In this document: positions 34,282-45,500 of the stretch, one piece after another
Layout of the letters: every line of letters starts with the position of its first letter
Numbering within the stretch: position 1 is the stretch's first letter
Assembly: GCA_021742025.1 (NCBI GenBank)
Contig: JAIOWT010000001.1
Span: 1 to 47,162 of the forward strand
Direction of reading: 5' to 3'
DNA: 47,162 nt
From: Candidatus Nanopelagicales bacterium
GTDB lineage: Bacteria; Actinomycetota; Actinomycetes; S36-B12; UBA5976
Translations under genes and position numbers: made by a program
Notes under the pieces: generated by a model
The model's database searches: none
The model's input: only the letters and a program-made list of their open reading frames with translations
Told to the model about the DNA's origin: nothing

Positions 34282-35584
34282 AAGCTTTATGCACCCCAGA
34301 GTTGGTGGAAGATACGCGATCCATGGCAGCTCTGGCTCTTGGGCCAGGCGAGTATAAATCAAAAAAATAACCCTCGAGACCTGGGACAACTACTCTGACA
34401 ACTTGAGCCGGATCTCCTGGATGTGTGTATCTAAAAACGAGAATCTCTTTCATGCCAGCAGAGTAAAGTCGATCAACTATTTCTAAAATTTCAGCCACTA
34501 TCGTGGCTTTCCCAAGATTAGGTCTATTGATTAGCGCCATTGTTCCAATCGCAGGCGCTTCATGGTGGCTGGTATACATCATGGAGGCGTCCCTGCCGCT
34601 TATGAATTGGTCATCGCGACTTCCCGCAATTACCAACCCACGTGATTGCATGGCCTCAGTCACAGCGCGGCACAGAGCGACTGATGGGTTGAGGCTGGTT
34701 CCATACCCAGCAAATGAGCCAACGGTAGTAATGGCCAAATCGTGAACATACGCTTTGTAGGTAGGTATAGCTAATTCATGGGTGGTGTCAACCACGTGCA
34801 ATCGCAAGTCCGCACGTTCTATTTGCTCCCGCAACGAAACGAAGGGTTCACCGTATAGGGCAGAAATTTGGTCCAGATCAATAGCACTATCGAATGTTTG
34901 GCCACGACCTTCGACTTTGTTCATTGTTACTGCGTCACGCTCAATTAACTCAGTTAGTCCCGACAAAATTGCCTCAAAGACATTGTTGCCGCTTGCAAGA
35001 CCGTTTGACGAGGTGACAAAAGTGCTAAAGCTTTGGGATGCCGAGGTTCCAGCGCGAATGAGTTCAGCAGGTATGAACACCTCTTCACCTGTGACGAGAT
35101 CCTGCCCACATGCCCAATCCACTGAGAGTCCTTCATGCCACAGTGAATTTTTCACGGTAGGGAGGTTGTTACCACACGCCACCCTTTGACCTTGTTTTTC
35201 AAGATTTATCTGTGAGGCAGTAGTCAGATCTAGTTCTACAGTTTCCCAATAACTCTGCTCGATGGCCTCCATGATGGCACCAATTTTGCTCGCGGCGTAG
35301 TTGAGACCTTTTCCACTCCCATTTGAAAGCGTTGTCCCCATAGGCTTCAACGCGGTATGGACGGGAACCCCAACTCTGTCAAGGTGGGTGACGTTGGCAA
35401 CTCGAGTGATTCCGAAATCTTTTAGGTACGGGGTCACACGAGCAATTGAGGCTTCCGCACTCGTTGATCGCGTCGCGGTACCAGGAATTAGAGCCGAGGC
35501 TTGGTTTGCTTGGTGAAACTCCTCATGGGTAACACTTTTTAACGCTAGAGGCCGCAAATCTGTCAAAATCGGGACATTTTTCAT
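34274..35584 (-). CDS. YcaO cyclodehydratase/thioamidation enzyme
   Basis: 436 residues. It activates a backbone amide with ATP. ATP-binding motifs of the fold are visible: SNGSGKGLNYAASKIGAIME (about 87-106, with Glu at 106-109), SSNGLASGNNVFEAI (about 192-206) with ELIERDA (212-218), and TEAMQSRG (about 300). The C-terminus (NSGVHKAYA) lacks the PxPxP end typical of azoline-forming YcaOs that work with E1-like partners. With TfuA directly overlapping, thioamide rather than azoline formation is inferred. The ATG is preferred to a TTG two codons upstream; no clear Shine-Dalgarno is seen. Confidence 0.93.
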   Translation of the reverse strand: MKNVPILTDLRPLALKSVTHEEFHQANQASALIPGTATRSTSAEASIARVTPYLKDFGITRVANVTHLDRVGVPVHTALKPMGTTLSNGSGKGLNYAASKIGAIMEAIEQSYWETVELDLTTASQINLEKQGQRVACGNNLPTVKNSLWHEGLSVDWACGQDLVTGEEVFIPAELIRAGTSASQSFSTFVTSSNGLASGNNVFEAILSGLTELIERDAVTMNKVEGRGQTFDSAIDLDQISALYGEPFVSLREQIERADLRLHVVDTTHELAIPTYKAYVHDLAITTVGSFAGYGTSLNPSVALCRAVTEAMQSRGLVIAGSRDDQFISGRDASMMYTSHHEAPAIGTMALINRPNLGKATIVAEILEIVDRLYSAGMKEILVFRYTHPGDPAQVVRVVVPGLEGYFFDLYSPGPRARAAMDRVSSTNSGVHKAYA

Positions 35585-35641
35585 AAGCAAGTAATAACCC
35601 GATCAGGATAGGAAATGCGGCCTCAGGAAATTTCTCGGACC

Positions 35642-35872
35642 TTAAGGGGTCCAAGTGGCGCAAACCGTCATGTTGAAATACGTGCTGCCACCAGCAACTT
35701 CACTCATGCTTTTGATTTCATCTTTTCCTGGCAGTGGGCTGCCAGGTGCTGGAACAGCGATTCCCTTTGCACCAAGTAATGCAGCCCGAGCCGCTTCTGA
35801 TGGAGCGTCGTGAAGCTGCTGAGCCAGAGCTGGATCATTTTTCATTGCTTCTAGAATGTCATTGTAAGACAT
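35642..35872 (-). CDS. RiPP precursor peptide with Nif11/NHLP-like double-glycine leader
   Basis: 76 residues from the ATG of MSYNDILEAMKN; the open frame extends further upstream, but GGGAGGAAAATC before this ATG fixes the start. Leader: helical first part (NDPALAQQLHDAPSEAARAAL, about 12-32), Pro-rich linker (about 40-49), then MSEVAGG. The C39 cut after Gly62 leaves the core STYFNMTVCATWTP (63-76) with one Ser, four Thr, one Cys, one Trp and a C-terminal Pro. It is the first gene of the operon. The leader looks like a short Nif11/NHLP relative but I cannot place it in either by eye. Confidence 0.88.
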   Translation of the reverse strand: MSYNDILEAMKNDPALAQQLHDAPSEAARAALLGAKGIAVPAPGSPLPGKDEIKSMSEVAGGSTYFNMTVCATWTP

Positions 35873-36115
35873 GATTTTCCTCCCATAATTTGACAAAGGA
35901 AATCTTTGTCGCAAGAAAATTAGCAAAAAGAAATCTCCATAACAAGCGCCTATTGACAATTTCTTCTAAAATTCACTCTTGAACGGCCGATGCATGATTC
36001 ATGTTGTGAAAATGCTTGATTTATCAGGATTATGATCGTCCTCCAAGGTAAATTTCTCGATAACTCATCTTGATCGCGTTGAAAGTGAACCCAAAAATAC
36101 CGCTTTTTCTGACTT
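35873..36115 (-). promoter_or_regulatory. Leader and promoter region of the RiPP operon, with hairpin and strong Shine-Dalgarno
   Basis: A GGGAGGA Shine-Dalgarno lies at 35878-35884. Just upstream GACAAAG/CTTTGTC (35892-35898 and 35904-35910) forms a 7-bp hairpin with a 5-base loop, close enough to affect ribosome access. Further up is an AT-rich tract with a -35-like TTGTCA (about 35952-35957), but no convincing -10 at standard spacing. The 243-base region contains no other gene that I can see. Confidence 0.5.
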
Positions 36116-36505
36116 TCACGGGGTAAGTTCGCTTAAATCTGGTGGCACATCTACGCTGTGCGCAATCAAGTCTTCGGAATTAATGTATTCGAGTGCTGCT
36201 TCATTAGTTGCAGCTAAAACAACGCCGCAAGCCGCGCCATCTTCCAGGGCCTGCTGCCAGCGCGGCGCGCAAACTGCCCAACGATCCCCTGGCTTAAGGC
36301 CAGCAAATCCAAACTGTGGCGCCGGAGTTGAAAGGTCATTGCCAACAGACTTTTGATGCTCTAAGAATTCAGCGGAAACAACTGCGCAAACGGTATGGCT
36401 ACCGTAGTCAGATTCATCAGTTGTCGTAAATCCATCTCGAAAAAAACCGGTTACGGGATCAAGTCCACACAATTCCAATGGCTCGCCAAACACATTTTTT
36501 TGCAT
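36116..36505 (-). CDS. DUF2237 family protein
   Basis: 129 residues. It matches DUF2237 along its length: NVFGEPLELCGLDPVTGFFRDG, SHTVCAVVSAEFL, KSVGNDLSTP, FAGLKPGDRWAVCAPRWQQAL and a final ATNEAALEYINSEDLIAHS. The function is unknown; several conserved Cys and Asp residues might bind a metal, which is speculation. It lies 54 bases behind the giant surface protein gene on the same strand. The gene is intact and not obviously part of the RiPP operon. Confidence 0.88.
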   Translation of the reverse strand: MQKNVFGEPLELCGLDPVTGFFRDGFTTTDESDYGSHTVCAVVSAEFLEHQKSVGNDLSTPAPQFGFAGLKPGDRWAVCAPRWQQALEDGAACGVVLAATNEAALEYINSEDLIAHSVDVPPDLSELTP

Positions 36506-36559
36506 AACTCTAGGTTCTCACAATTTCAGAAAACTAGCAGTAAGCAATGCTGATGCGGC

Positions 36560-39500
36560 TTAATTCACGTTTATTTTGCCCGTCGCCGCAAGTGGATTTC
36601 GGGTGGCATCACCTGAGTTTGCAAACTTTACTGTGCAAACACCTTTGGTGGTGGCCGTAACAACCCAACCAGTTTGTAGCTTAACTTTTTTAGTCACTTT
36701 CTTCTTACCGACTAAGACCTTAACATTGACAGTTTTTGTCACCTTAGTCGTTTTACATTTTCCAACAGAACTAACTTTTAAAGGCAAGCCCGATGGCGCT
36801 TTCATCGTAAACTTTGCGGTTTTACCCTTCGTTAAGCGAGCTGGGAATTTAGGTGCCTTTTGGGCAATCTTTTGCGGAACAACCTGAGATGGCACTTGAG
36901 GTGTTGGTACTTCACTCGTTACCGGTGGCGTTACCGGTTGAGTTACCGGTGGAGTTACCGGTGGAGTTACCGGTGGCGTGGATGGTGGCGTGGATGGTGG
37001 CGTGGATGGTGGCGTGGATGGTGGCGTGGATGGTGGCGTGGATGGTGGCGTGGATGGGGCTGGAACTGTCGACACAGTTACGGAACCGCTTTGAGTCCAT
37101 GCACCTTTTCCTGTATCGCCAGCTTCATTTCTATCCTCCCGAATCGGGCGTACTCGGAATTCATATGTGAGACCTTCTGAAAGCTCCTGCACTAAATAGG
37201 TGCTCGTATCATTTGCGTCGGCTGTGATTTCATCAAGAGAAGTCCACGAATTAGCTCCTTCCAATCGGTATGAAATTTCATACTTATCGGCAAATTCAAC
37301 ACGATCCCAGATAAGCCTGACAGATCTACCCAGATCCGTGACTTGAATTTCATCCACTTGTTGAGTAAAAGCTTGGCAATCTATATCAGAAAGATTAGGG
37401 AAGCGAAGACGAGAATTCGATTTGAAACCATCGGCTGTGATTTCGCTTGCAGAATTTAACAAGAAATTTTCTACTTGATTCCAGGCATTCAAGGATGCCA
37501 TTCGATCGCATCCAGAGTCATATCTTGCATACGATTCAAACCAACTTAACTCAATACTGTCTCGTGGCTCCACGGAAAAGTTAGTTTTAGACCAGAATTG
37601 ATTTCTCGCAATGGTTCTATGGCCTTCAAGTCCGAGTCCAGCAAGATTCTCTGATTGCGCCGATGGATTGACTCTAACTACCATGCGACCATCCCCGGCT
37701 TCATAGTCGTTGCTTATGTTATCGCCATCACTGGCCACTGCTATTTGGGAAAGTGAGTTGAATTCTTCTAGCAGATTTTGTTTTTGTCCTTCAACTTCAA
37801 GTAACGGTTCGTTGCCAATCCCTAAGTCGCCGCCATACCAAACAGAATTCGAGTAATAGTTCTCGCTGTCATTGTTGTCGATTGAAATAGAAGTCTTTAC
37901 CCACGGAGAATCTGCTGCAAAGAACCTGGTTAAGCGCACTGTTAATGGACTTTCTACTATTCCATCATCGACAGTTACCGAACCACATCTAACTGTGGTT
38001 CCCTCTGTTCTCTTTGAAATGATTGCTGGGTTAGACGGTGTATTTATGCAAGAGATCGTCGTTGGTGAATTCTCAGAACCGATTCGAACTGCCCCGCCAG
38101 TTAGCGCCTCGAAAATATCACTCCCGTTAATGCTGTAGCCGTTAATCTCGGCACTGTCCATTCCCCAGAAGGTGTCGGCTTCTTTGACAATTATTGCTGG
38201 GTTTAAAGAGCTGTGAATTGACTGCTTTAAAACCTTATTCCAGCTTGCATCGGTATCTACAAAATCATTTGAAAGGGCTACGATCCACCCTTTAGCAAGC
38301 ATGAAACTAGTTACCAACGATGTTGAGTTCAACCCATCTGTTACTCCGTAGTTTGATAGGTACCCATCAGGGGATAGACCGGACAGATCCAATCCATCAA
38401 GTCCATATGTTTCAAGTGTCGGTGGTAGCGATGTATTTGCCCCGTAGTTTCGGCGCACGCCAGTTCCAGCTAGTACTGTCGCGGATTGGATCAGACTATC
38501 TTCTGGTCCGTCAAAGTAAGCGAACCGATTTAAGTCATTAACATATGAACCTGCGCCCGTGAGCACAATGCGCCCGCCGTCGAATACCCAATTTCTCAGC
38601 ACCTCAAAGGCTTCAATGCTCATAAGGTCTGAATCCCATATTCCATCATCGCCGACGAGACTAGGTAATAAAACTACGTCTATACCTTCTAGAGCATCTC
38701 GCCACGCATCGGCCGATCCCATTACAGACCCTTCGCCATAGCCCTGACCATCAAAGATCTCTACACTCACAAACGGGCTCGAACAAGCCGCATCTAGGAT
38801 CTCCGAGTCTGATGTTGCTGGTCTTGTACTTGTTCCCGAATTGGGCTTAGTACTCAACATAAGTACCTTCAACTGGGGATTCAGCGAGGTGCAACCTGTA
38901 AGGCCGAAATAGAAAGGTGAAGATACCTGCCATGGGGCTGCTTCGGAAGCCAAGTTTTTAACTCTGATCATCCAGGTATCGCCAATCACAGGCCCGGATC
39001 CATGAGAGATCCCATCACCGATTATCTCTACTGTAATAAGAGTTGGCGAGGAGTCTTCGACTGTAAATGTTCCACCCCAAGTCTCTCCAAGATCAGTCGA
39101 AAGTTCGTATACATATTCCGGGTTTAGCTCTGCACCCACAGATGGCCAACTTGCAAAAACACGTCCCATGTCATTGAACAAATAAGGACCATCCGTAGCT
39201 GCTAACAAAAATTCAACTGATGAACTTCCTGCAAGGTTATGGGCCGTCAACGTAAAGCTTGAAGTCTCGACTGCCTGAAGCGGGGTGCCAGTGATCTCAC
39301 CTGTCTCCGCGTTCAAACTCAATCCATCTGGGAGATCAGGTGAAATGGTGTAGTAAGAAACTGCGCCTCCCGAGCTATTAAGCCAAGTATTGGTTTGTAA
39401 AGTAAATGGAGCGCCAACTGCTGTTGCAAAACTGCTTCTTAATGCCGTTATAACTGGCGCAACGATATCGTTGTCGCTGTTGTGTTCATCAATAATTTCT

Positions 39501-42500
39501 TGTGCTTGTTCCGGTGACAAGATGTAGGAAAAGGTAATTGTCTTGCCGTTACTTAATCCTGGTTCAATAGTGCCCAAATCAAAACCTAGTCCAATACCTG
39601 CATCACCAAATGCTTGCGAGCCTGGAGCGATCATCACCGGAAGACAGAATTCATCTCCACGGATTTCGCATTCGCTTTGCGTTACACCGTTCACAAAATC
39701 AATCGCTTGCTGCGGTCCAAAATTATCGAATCCCTGCAAAGCGGCAACCGAATTGGGATCGGTGGAAACCATACCAAGATACGAGTGCGGAGCCGTTAAA
39801 TCAGTTGGCGCGTCTTCGTCGTTACAGTCATCCAGCATGATTGAGGAGACGAGAGAAACTCCGTCAGCACCGCTAGCCTGAGCTACCACCTTATTGAGAC
39901 TGTTCCAACCGCTATCAGCCTCTTGACAGGCGTATACATTGGCATCGTTGTCAACCTGACGTGCGTAGTAAACATCTTCCAGCGCTTCAGAGGAAGTATT
40001 TGTCAGTGTGACCGTGACATCTAGACGCTGATCATCTACTGGCACTGCAGCAACCTGCGTTACCTGTAATCCATTGGGCATTACTTCTGAGGTCCAAGTA
40101 CTTTGCTGTCTATCTGAATTAGTTTCTGTGACTTCGCTTAGCCGAGCAATGTCAGTTTCTTGATGATTGTTGAAGTAAGAAGTCCCACCTACATCTACTC
40201 CAAAACCCTCAAATGGTGTGCCTGGAACAAAGAAGTCACCATCGTCTTGCCCGACTCCCCAACCATCTTTGTCTCGATCAGATACGAAACCAATGCGATC
40301 GAGAGATCCGCCATCTCCAGGGCCTTCACCCCCGCCAGTGTCTCTTGGGTGGTAGCCGTCAGGAGCTGAACCTGTGCTACCAAAGTGGCCATTGCCACCA
40401 ATACCAACTTCGACATAATTACCCTGCAAAAAGCGATCATCTTCTGGTCGGTTAGGTCGGTTATCCGCAATCACCAAGATTGTGAAAGCTTGCGTTGCTA
40501 AAACAACGTTGTTTATGTCCTTGGCTATGACCGTGAAGTTAAAGCTGCCAGATTCTGTTGGTCTACCCGTTAGTTCGCCACTAGCAGTTAGCTCCATGCC
40601 TTCTGGTAGGCCTTCGGCAAGCCAGCTATGAGGAGGCGTGCTACCTGAAGTAGTAAAAGTCAACGGTTCGTAATCTTGACCTTCTGTGGCCGCCGGAATG
40701 TCAATTGTATTAATCGAGATTTCTTCGAATCTAATGGAATCAGTCTTCAAAAACACTGCCGTTGACAAATTTTCATCATTTGCATTGGCTATTGCCATTG
40801 TTACGGTAACTGAATCTGTTTCAATTTCAGACACATCAAAAACACAACTCATTACCGAGGTCACCGTTTCGGAATTCAAGTCTGAATCAAATCCAACTTC
40901 AGTTGCAAGTCTGCTGTTGAGAGCATTTCCCATTGACATAAAACGCTCTTGATCTGTTTGATCGTCAGTTTGGGGCACAAGAGCGCATGAACTTGCTTGA
41001 TCTATGCCACCTACAAACAGACCAAAGCCGTCAGGGTAGTTATACACTTCTGCGGTATCTGATTCCCCTGAAAATGTTGTTGACTCCAATCCGGCTAAGG
41101 CATACTCGAACTTCAGGAAGTCATTTTCGGTTGGTTTTTCAATATCAAATTGCAAGGTCGTGGTTCCAAATGCACAAGCTGGTTCAACTTCACAATCAAA
41201 TACTTCTGAATAACCTTCTCCAGGTACCCAACTCTTCTGTTGACTCATAAACTCGGTGAAGTCCGCAGCGATTTGTTCATACTTTGAACGATGAGCTGGA
41301 TCCAAGAAATATCTTGGAGTTTTAGAGTCCGAATCTTCAGTGGTTATTCCACTGCCACGTTGGAAAGTTCTGGCATCCACTAGCGGTGTCAGGATAATGC
41401 CAGAGTCGAATCCAACAGAAGTCTCGCCACCAGTGAAACTTCCTACGCTTTTTTCAGTTTGGCCATAAGGATACGGAGACCCATTTATAGTCGCATTTGA
41501 AACCTCTAGGTTTCCCGAAAGCATCTCTGCCAAACCTTGCGCCGCAAAAGCTTGACTAGGTTGGGATGCCGCTGTGACAATCTCTAGATCCGATCCGTAG
41601 ACCTCATTTGCAGTGGCTGGAGCACTTCGAACTTCGCTGTAAAACTCCATGGTCTCAATTGGCATTTCTTCAGAGTTGGGGAATTCTAATCCTGAGTAGA
41701 CAGCAAACACTCTAAATGTGTACTGTTCCCTTTCGTCCAACTCTGGAATCGTTATGGAAATGCGCTCAGTGTCGTTAGGACCCAGCACAATTAAACTTTC
41801 ATCGCTGGATGATAAAGGTGGATCATCAACGCTTGGAAAAACTACAGCGCAACTTTGCGGTAACGGACCTGGGCCAGGGCTATCACATTCTGTGTCCTCA
41901 CCTCGAGTATTGACAGCATATTCAACTCGATATCCATAAATCGGATTCGTTCCTTCATCAAATCCGAGTGTTAGCAATACCCACGGCAGCGGTGCCCTCC
42001 AAGACACTGTCGCTGAGCTACCAACTGTTCGCACCACCTGAACGTCGCGTGGGGCGGCCGGTGCGAATATGCCACGAGCGGGGAAGACAGGAGGCCCGTC
42101 TCCCTCGTCAGTAACAATTTCGTAAGTTCTATATCCCAAAACATATCGACCGTCAACTGGACTTTGCAATCGATTGGTTAGCAGATTTCCCGCTACGCAA
42201 GAAGCATCACACTCGACACTGCCGCTGCTCCCATTACCGACAAATCCAGTTTGATTATCAGACATGAAGGCATCACTAATGAGTGGGAGTCCGGAGAGTT
42301 GTGAATCAAAGATTCCAGAATAAGTAGAAACAGTATCTGATTCACCTTCAAGAGGGGGCTGCGAAGAAACAATTCCGCCAGATGAGCCTTCGCCCTGTAT
42401 TGAATGAAAATTCCATACGATGTCTACGTTCGAAACTGATGCATCATCTGGATTCTCAAAATAGTCACCTAGCGTCGACTCAGTTCTGTCACTGACAAAC

Positions 42501-45500
42501 ATCAACTGCATAGTTGTTGGATCTTCGTTGATTGTAGATTCGTTATTGAGCGTAGGGATCATTACCCAAGTCACAACAAAGGCAAGGCGGCCTTGATACT
42601 CGGTTCGTCCCCAATAAAAGAAATCAAAATCAGGAAGCTGACTCCACTCACCTTGCAATATTCCATTGTTTAATTGTTGATTTGCAAAAGCAGCAATCAT
42701 GTGACCATTGGTATCGTCTTCCTCGCCACTTTCGTGTAGCTGCACAAATCCCTTTGGCGAGATTCGGATACTGTCGACCACGTCTCCGTCAATACTTGTC
42801 ATGAAGCCAAGTGGCAGTCCATCTGCGATAGCACTGCCCGGTAAACCTGGTTCAACGGGTCCTTCAGAAGTCATTACACAGGTATCGCAGGCCCAACCTA
42901 AACGTGGCGTGGCATTGGGAAACGTACTTTTGAACAAACGTTTCCAGTCATCATCTTTGTTCGTTTGTGCTTGACTTGGAAACAGGTCCTCGTTTATTTC
43001 ATCTGAAAAATTACATCCAATTGGCTGTCCATCATTTTGAACCAAAACTGGATAAAGCAAGTTGCGCCCAAAATCTCGACATTCGTATTGAATCCGTAAG
43101 GAAGGTAAATCTCTATCTTCGGAGATGACATCGCTAATATCGCTCGACAAAATGTTCGAGGAACTATCCCATTGTTGGTGCTCAAGTTCATCGGCAGCTT
43201 TCATGGCTACGATTACGGCTTCACCTGTAGTTTCCTGAGGGCCTAGTTTGGTAAAGCCATCAATAAACCGATGCGTTTGAATTGATTCAGAATCAACTGT
43301 GAATGGTTTCTTTATCCAGAATTTTCCAGCATCCGAATCTGGTCCATCTGGATAAACCTGGCCATCGGTAGTCCCAAAGTAATGCAAGCTCGCGGGCCTA
43401 TTGGTATCACTGTTATCAGTAGTCACAAACCATTTGTCAGCGCTTTCTAGATACAGGTCACCGTCACTTGTCATTTCGATTTCAGTGTTTGAGCCACTTG
43501 CTAAATCAATGCGATATGCAATAGCACCAGTAACAGATTCTGTTAAATCATTGTCTAACTTGATTGATATCTGATGCCAAGGATCACTCGCAGCAAAATT
43601 ACGGATGATTTGAGCTGTTAAACCGGGTTGAACGGATGAAAGATCCATTTCCTCGCATGTCAGAATGGAGTAACCAGCTGACGTAGTAACACTTGAGTCA
43701 CTGGTATCAGCACAGGTTATTTCAATTCCGTCAGTCAATGGGTCAGCATCAACATTTGGAATCCAATATGCACGCATGGATCCGGAACCCAAAATCGCGG
43801 GCGGTTCACCTTCAGATGGAACATCAGTAACAATATTTCCAATTCCGGCGCCCACTCTCAACCACTCGAAACCTCCAAAGTCCACATCGGATTCATGTGA
43901 ATTAAGTGTTGGTGGGGAGATCTCTCCATTGAAAGTAATTGTGAATTCTTGTTGAGCAGTTTCACCGGTCGCGGTGTCTGTTGCTGCGACCGTGAAGGTG
44001 AGCGTTCCGGCCGTCGAAAGCGTTCCAGTTAACTCGCCTGTTGTCCCGTTGAGAGTGAATCCAATTGGCAAGCCATCAATGCTTACAACTGAAAAATTAA
44101 TAGGGTTCCCATATGGACTCGGGGCCTGAATTGTTTCCGTGTATTGCAGATTTACTTCGCCATCTGGTAGCTGTGAACTGGTCGAGAAAGCTGGTGGCGA
44201 GCAACTAGCTACACAGATTCCATACTCCTCACTTAAGTAAGCCTCAACGGCAACATATTCCTTTTCGCTTAATTCACGATTAAAGAAAAGGATGTCAGCA
44301 ACTTGAAAATCTGAAGTTTGTGGTGCCCCAGATTGACTACCAAAGTCACCGCTATTGATCGCCACTCTCATAGGCGCACTGCCCATCATGGGCGGTACAT
44401 TCTCCCTCAACACCCCATTGCTTCGATACATTGACTTGGAGTCAGTGGAAAGCACCCAATTGAATCCATGTCTCGAAGTCGTGGAAGCATCGCCGCCAAC
44501 ATAGCCGCCAACACCTTCAGAAATATCACCGTGATACGCAATACCAGACACTTCGTTATGAAAACCAGAAAACCAGTTATTTCCTACGCCATCAAAAATT
44601 CTCCGGTACTGCCCTGACTCCACTTTGTTGTAGCGCGCGACACTAAAAAACGTGTAGTCATTCGACATCTGAACTGGAAATTCAATTGAATCAAAAGGTC
44701 CACCTTCCACGACAGGAATTGAGCGCTGCAGCGAAGAGCCATTTAATGGTTGGTCACTCGTGAACGAGATACGAGGTTCGCCACTTATCACGGTCGCCGT
44801 TAGGTCTTGGTTACCGGTTGTGTCGTACCAAATTTCACAAATGCCGACTGGAGCAAAACACCCACTTGGTGTGTATCGAGCTTGTGGTGCTTCTGTGTGA
44901 ACGATGTAAACAATTCCTGAGCCGCCATCGCCACCGGATCCTCCATAACCATTTCCATCAGAAGCGCCACCGCCACCGCCACCGCCAGTGTTGGCCAAAG
45001 CGGATGATCCTTCAGGAAGTTGGCAACTGCCACCATAACCTGAGTTTCCCGAAATGCCACCCGAGTAATTCAGGTAAAGATCGTGATCACTAGGCAAACA
45101 TTTTGCACCACCACCACCACCACTTGCAAAGATTTCTTCAATGAACGAGGTTCCTAAGGTACTGCCGTCACCGCCCTCTCCACCGTCTCCGTAAGCTTGG
45201 CCAGAAATTTGCGCTCGTGCTAAGCCTTCGGCTCCTGCGCTCCCTGATCCATATCCGCCAAAGGTCAACCTGAGTGGTGCGCCTGTGTAAATGCCATCTC
45301 CACCACTTGTGTGCCCAGAGTTGTCTTTAGTGCCGCCGCCGCCGCCGCCGGGTGCCGTAATGGTCTCTTCTCCATTAGATCCTGGGTAGGTTACAGAACT
45401 ACTGGTTCCGATATCGCCTCGGATTGAAGATTGATCTGATCCCGCACCACCAGTGCCAACTCGAACTGTCCAGGTGTCATTAATTGCAATCGGCAAATTG

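Larger units (their letters stand above)
27135..35872 (-). other. RiPP biosynthetic gene cluster of YcaO/TfuA plus NHLM-export type
   Basis: Six tightly packed minus-strand genes: precursor, YcaO, TfuA, HlyD-like adaptor, C39-peptidase ABC transporter, second NHLM ABC transporter. Gaps are 57, -8, 3 and 51 bases, then an overlap of 23 (or 11), consistent with one operon started ahead of the precursor. No flavin dehydrogenase, E1-like partner, LanM or radical-SAM gene is present within the cluster or immediately around it. The kinase at 26315-27130 lies just beyond on the opposite strand. Confidence 0.85.

Noticed and set aside
27135..35872. Lanthipeptide, lasso-peptide or sactipeptide interpretation of the cluster.
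   Set aside because: No LanB/LanM, asparagine-synthetase-like or radical-SAM gene is present; YcaO and TfuA are the only modifying enzymes seen.
36853..37180. Repetitive plus-strand frames rich in Trp/Arg or Val/Glu/Leu over the 12-base repeats.
   Set aside because: They are reading-frame echoes of the repeat array inside the giant surface protein gene.
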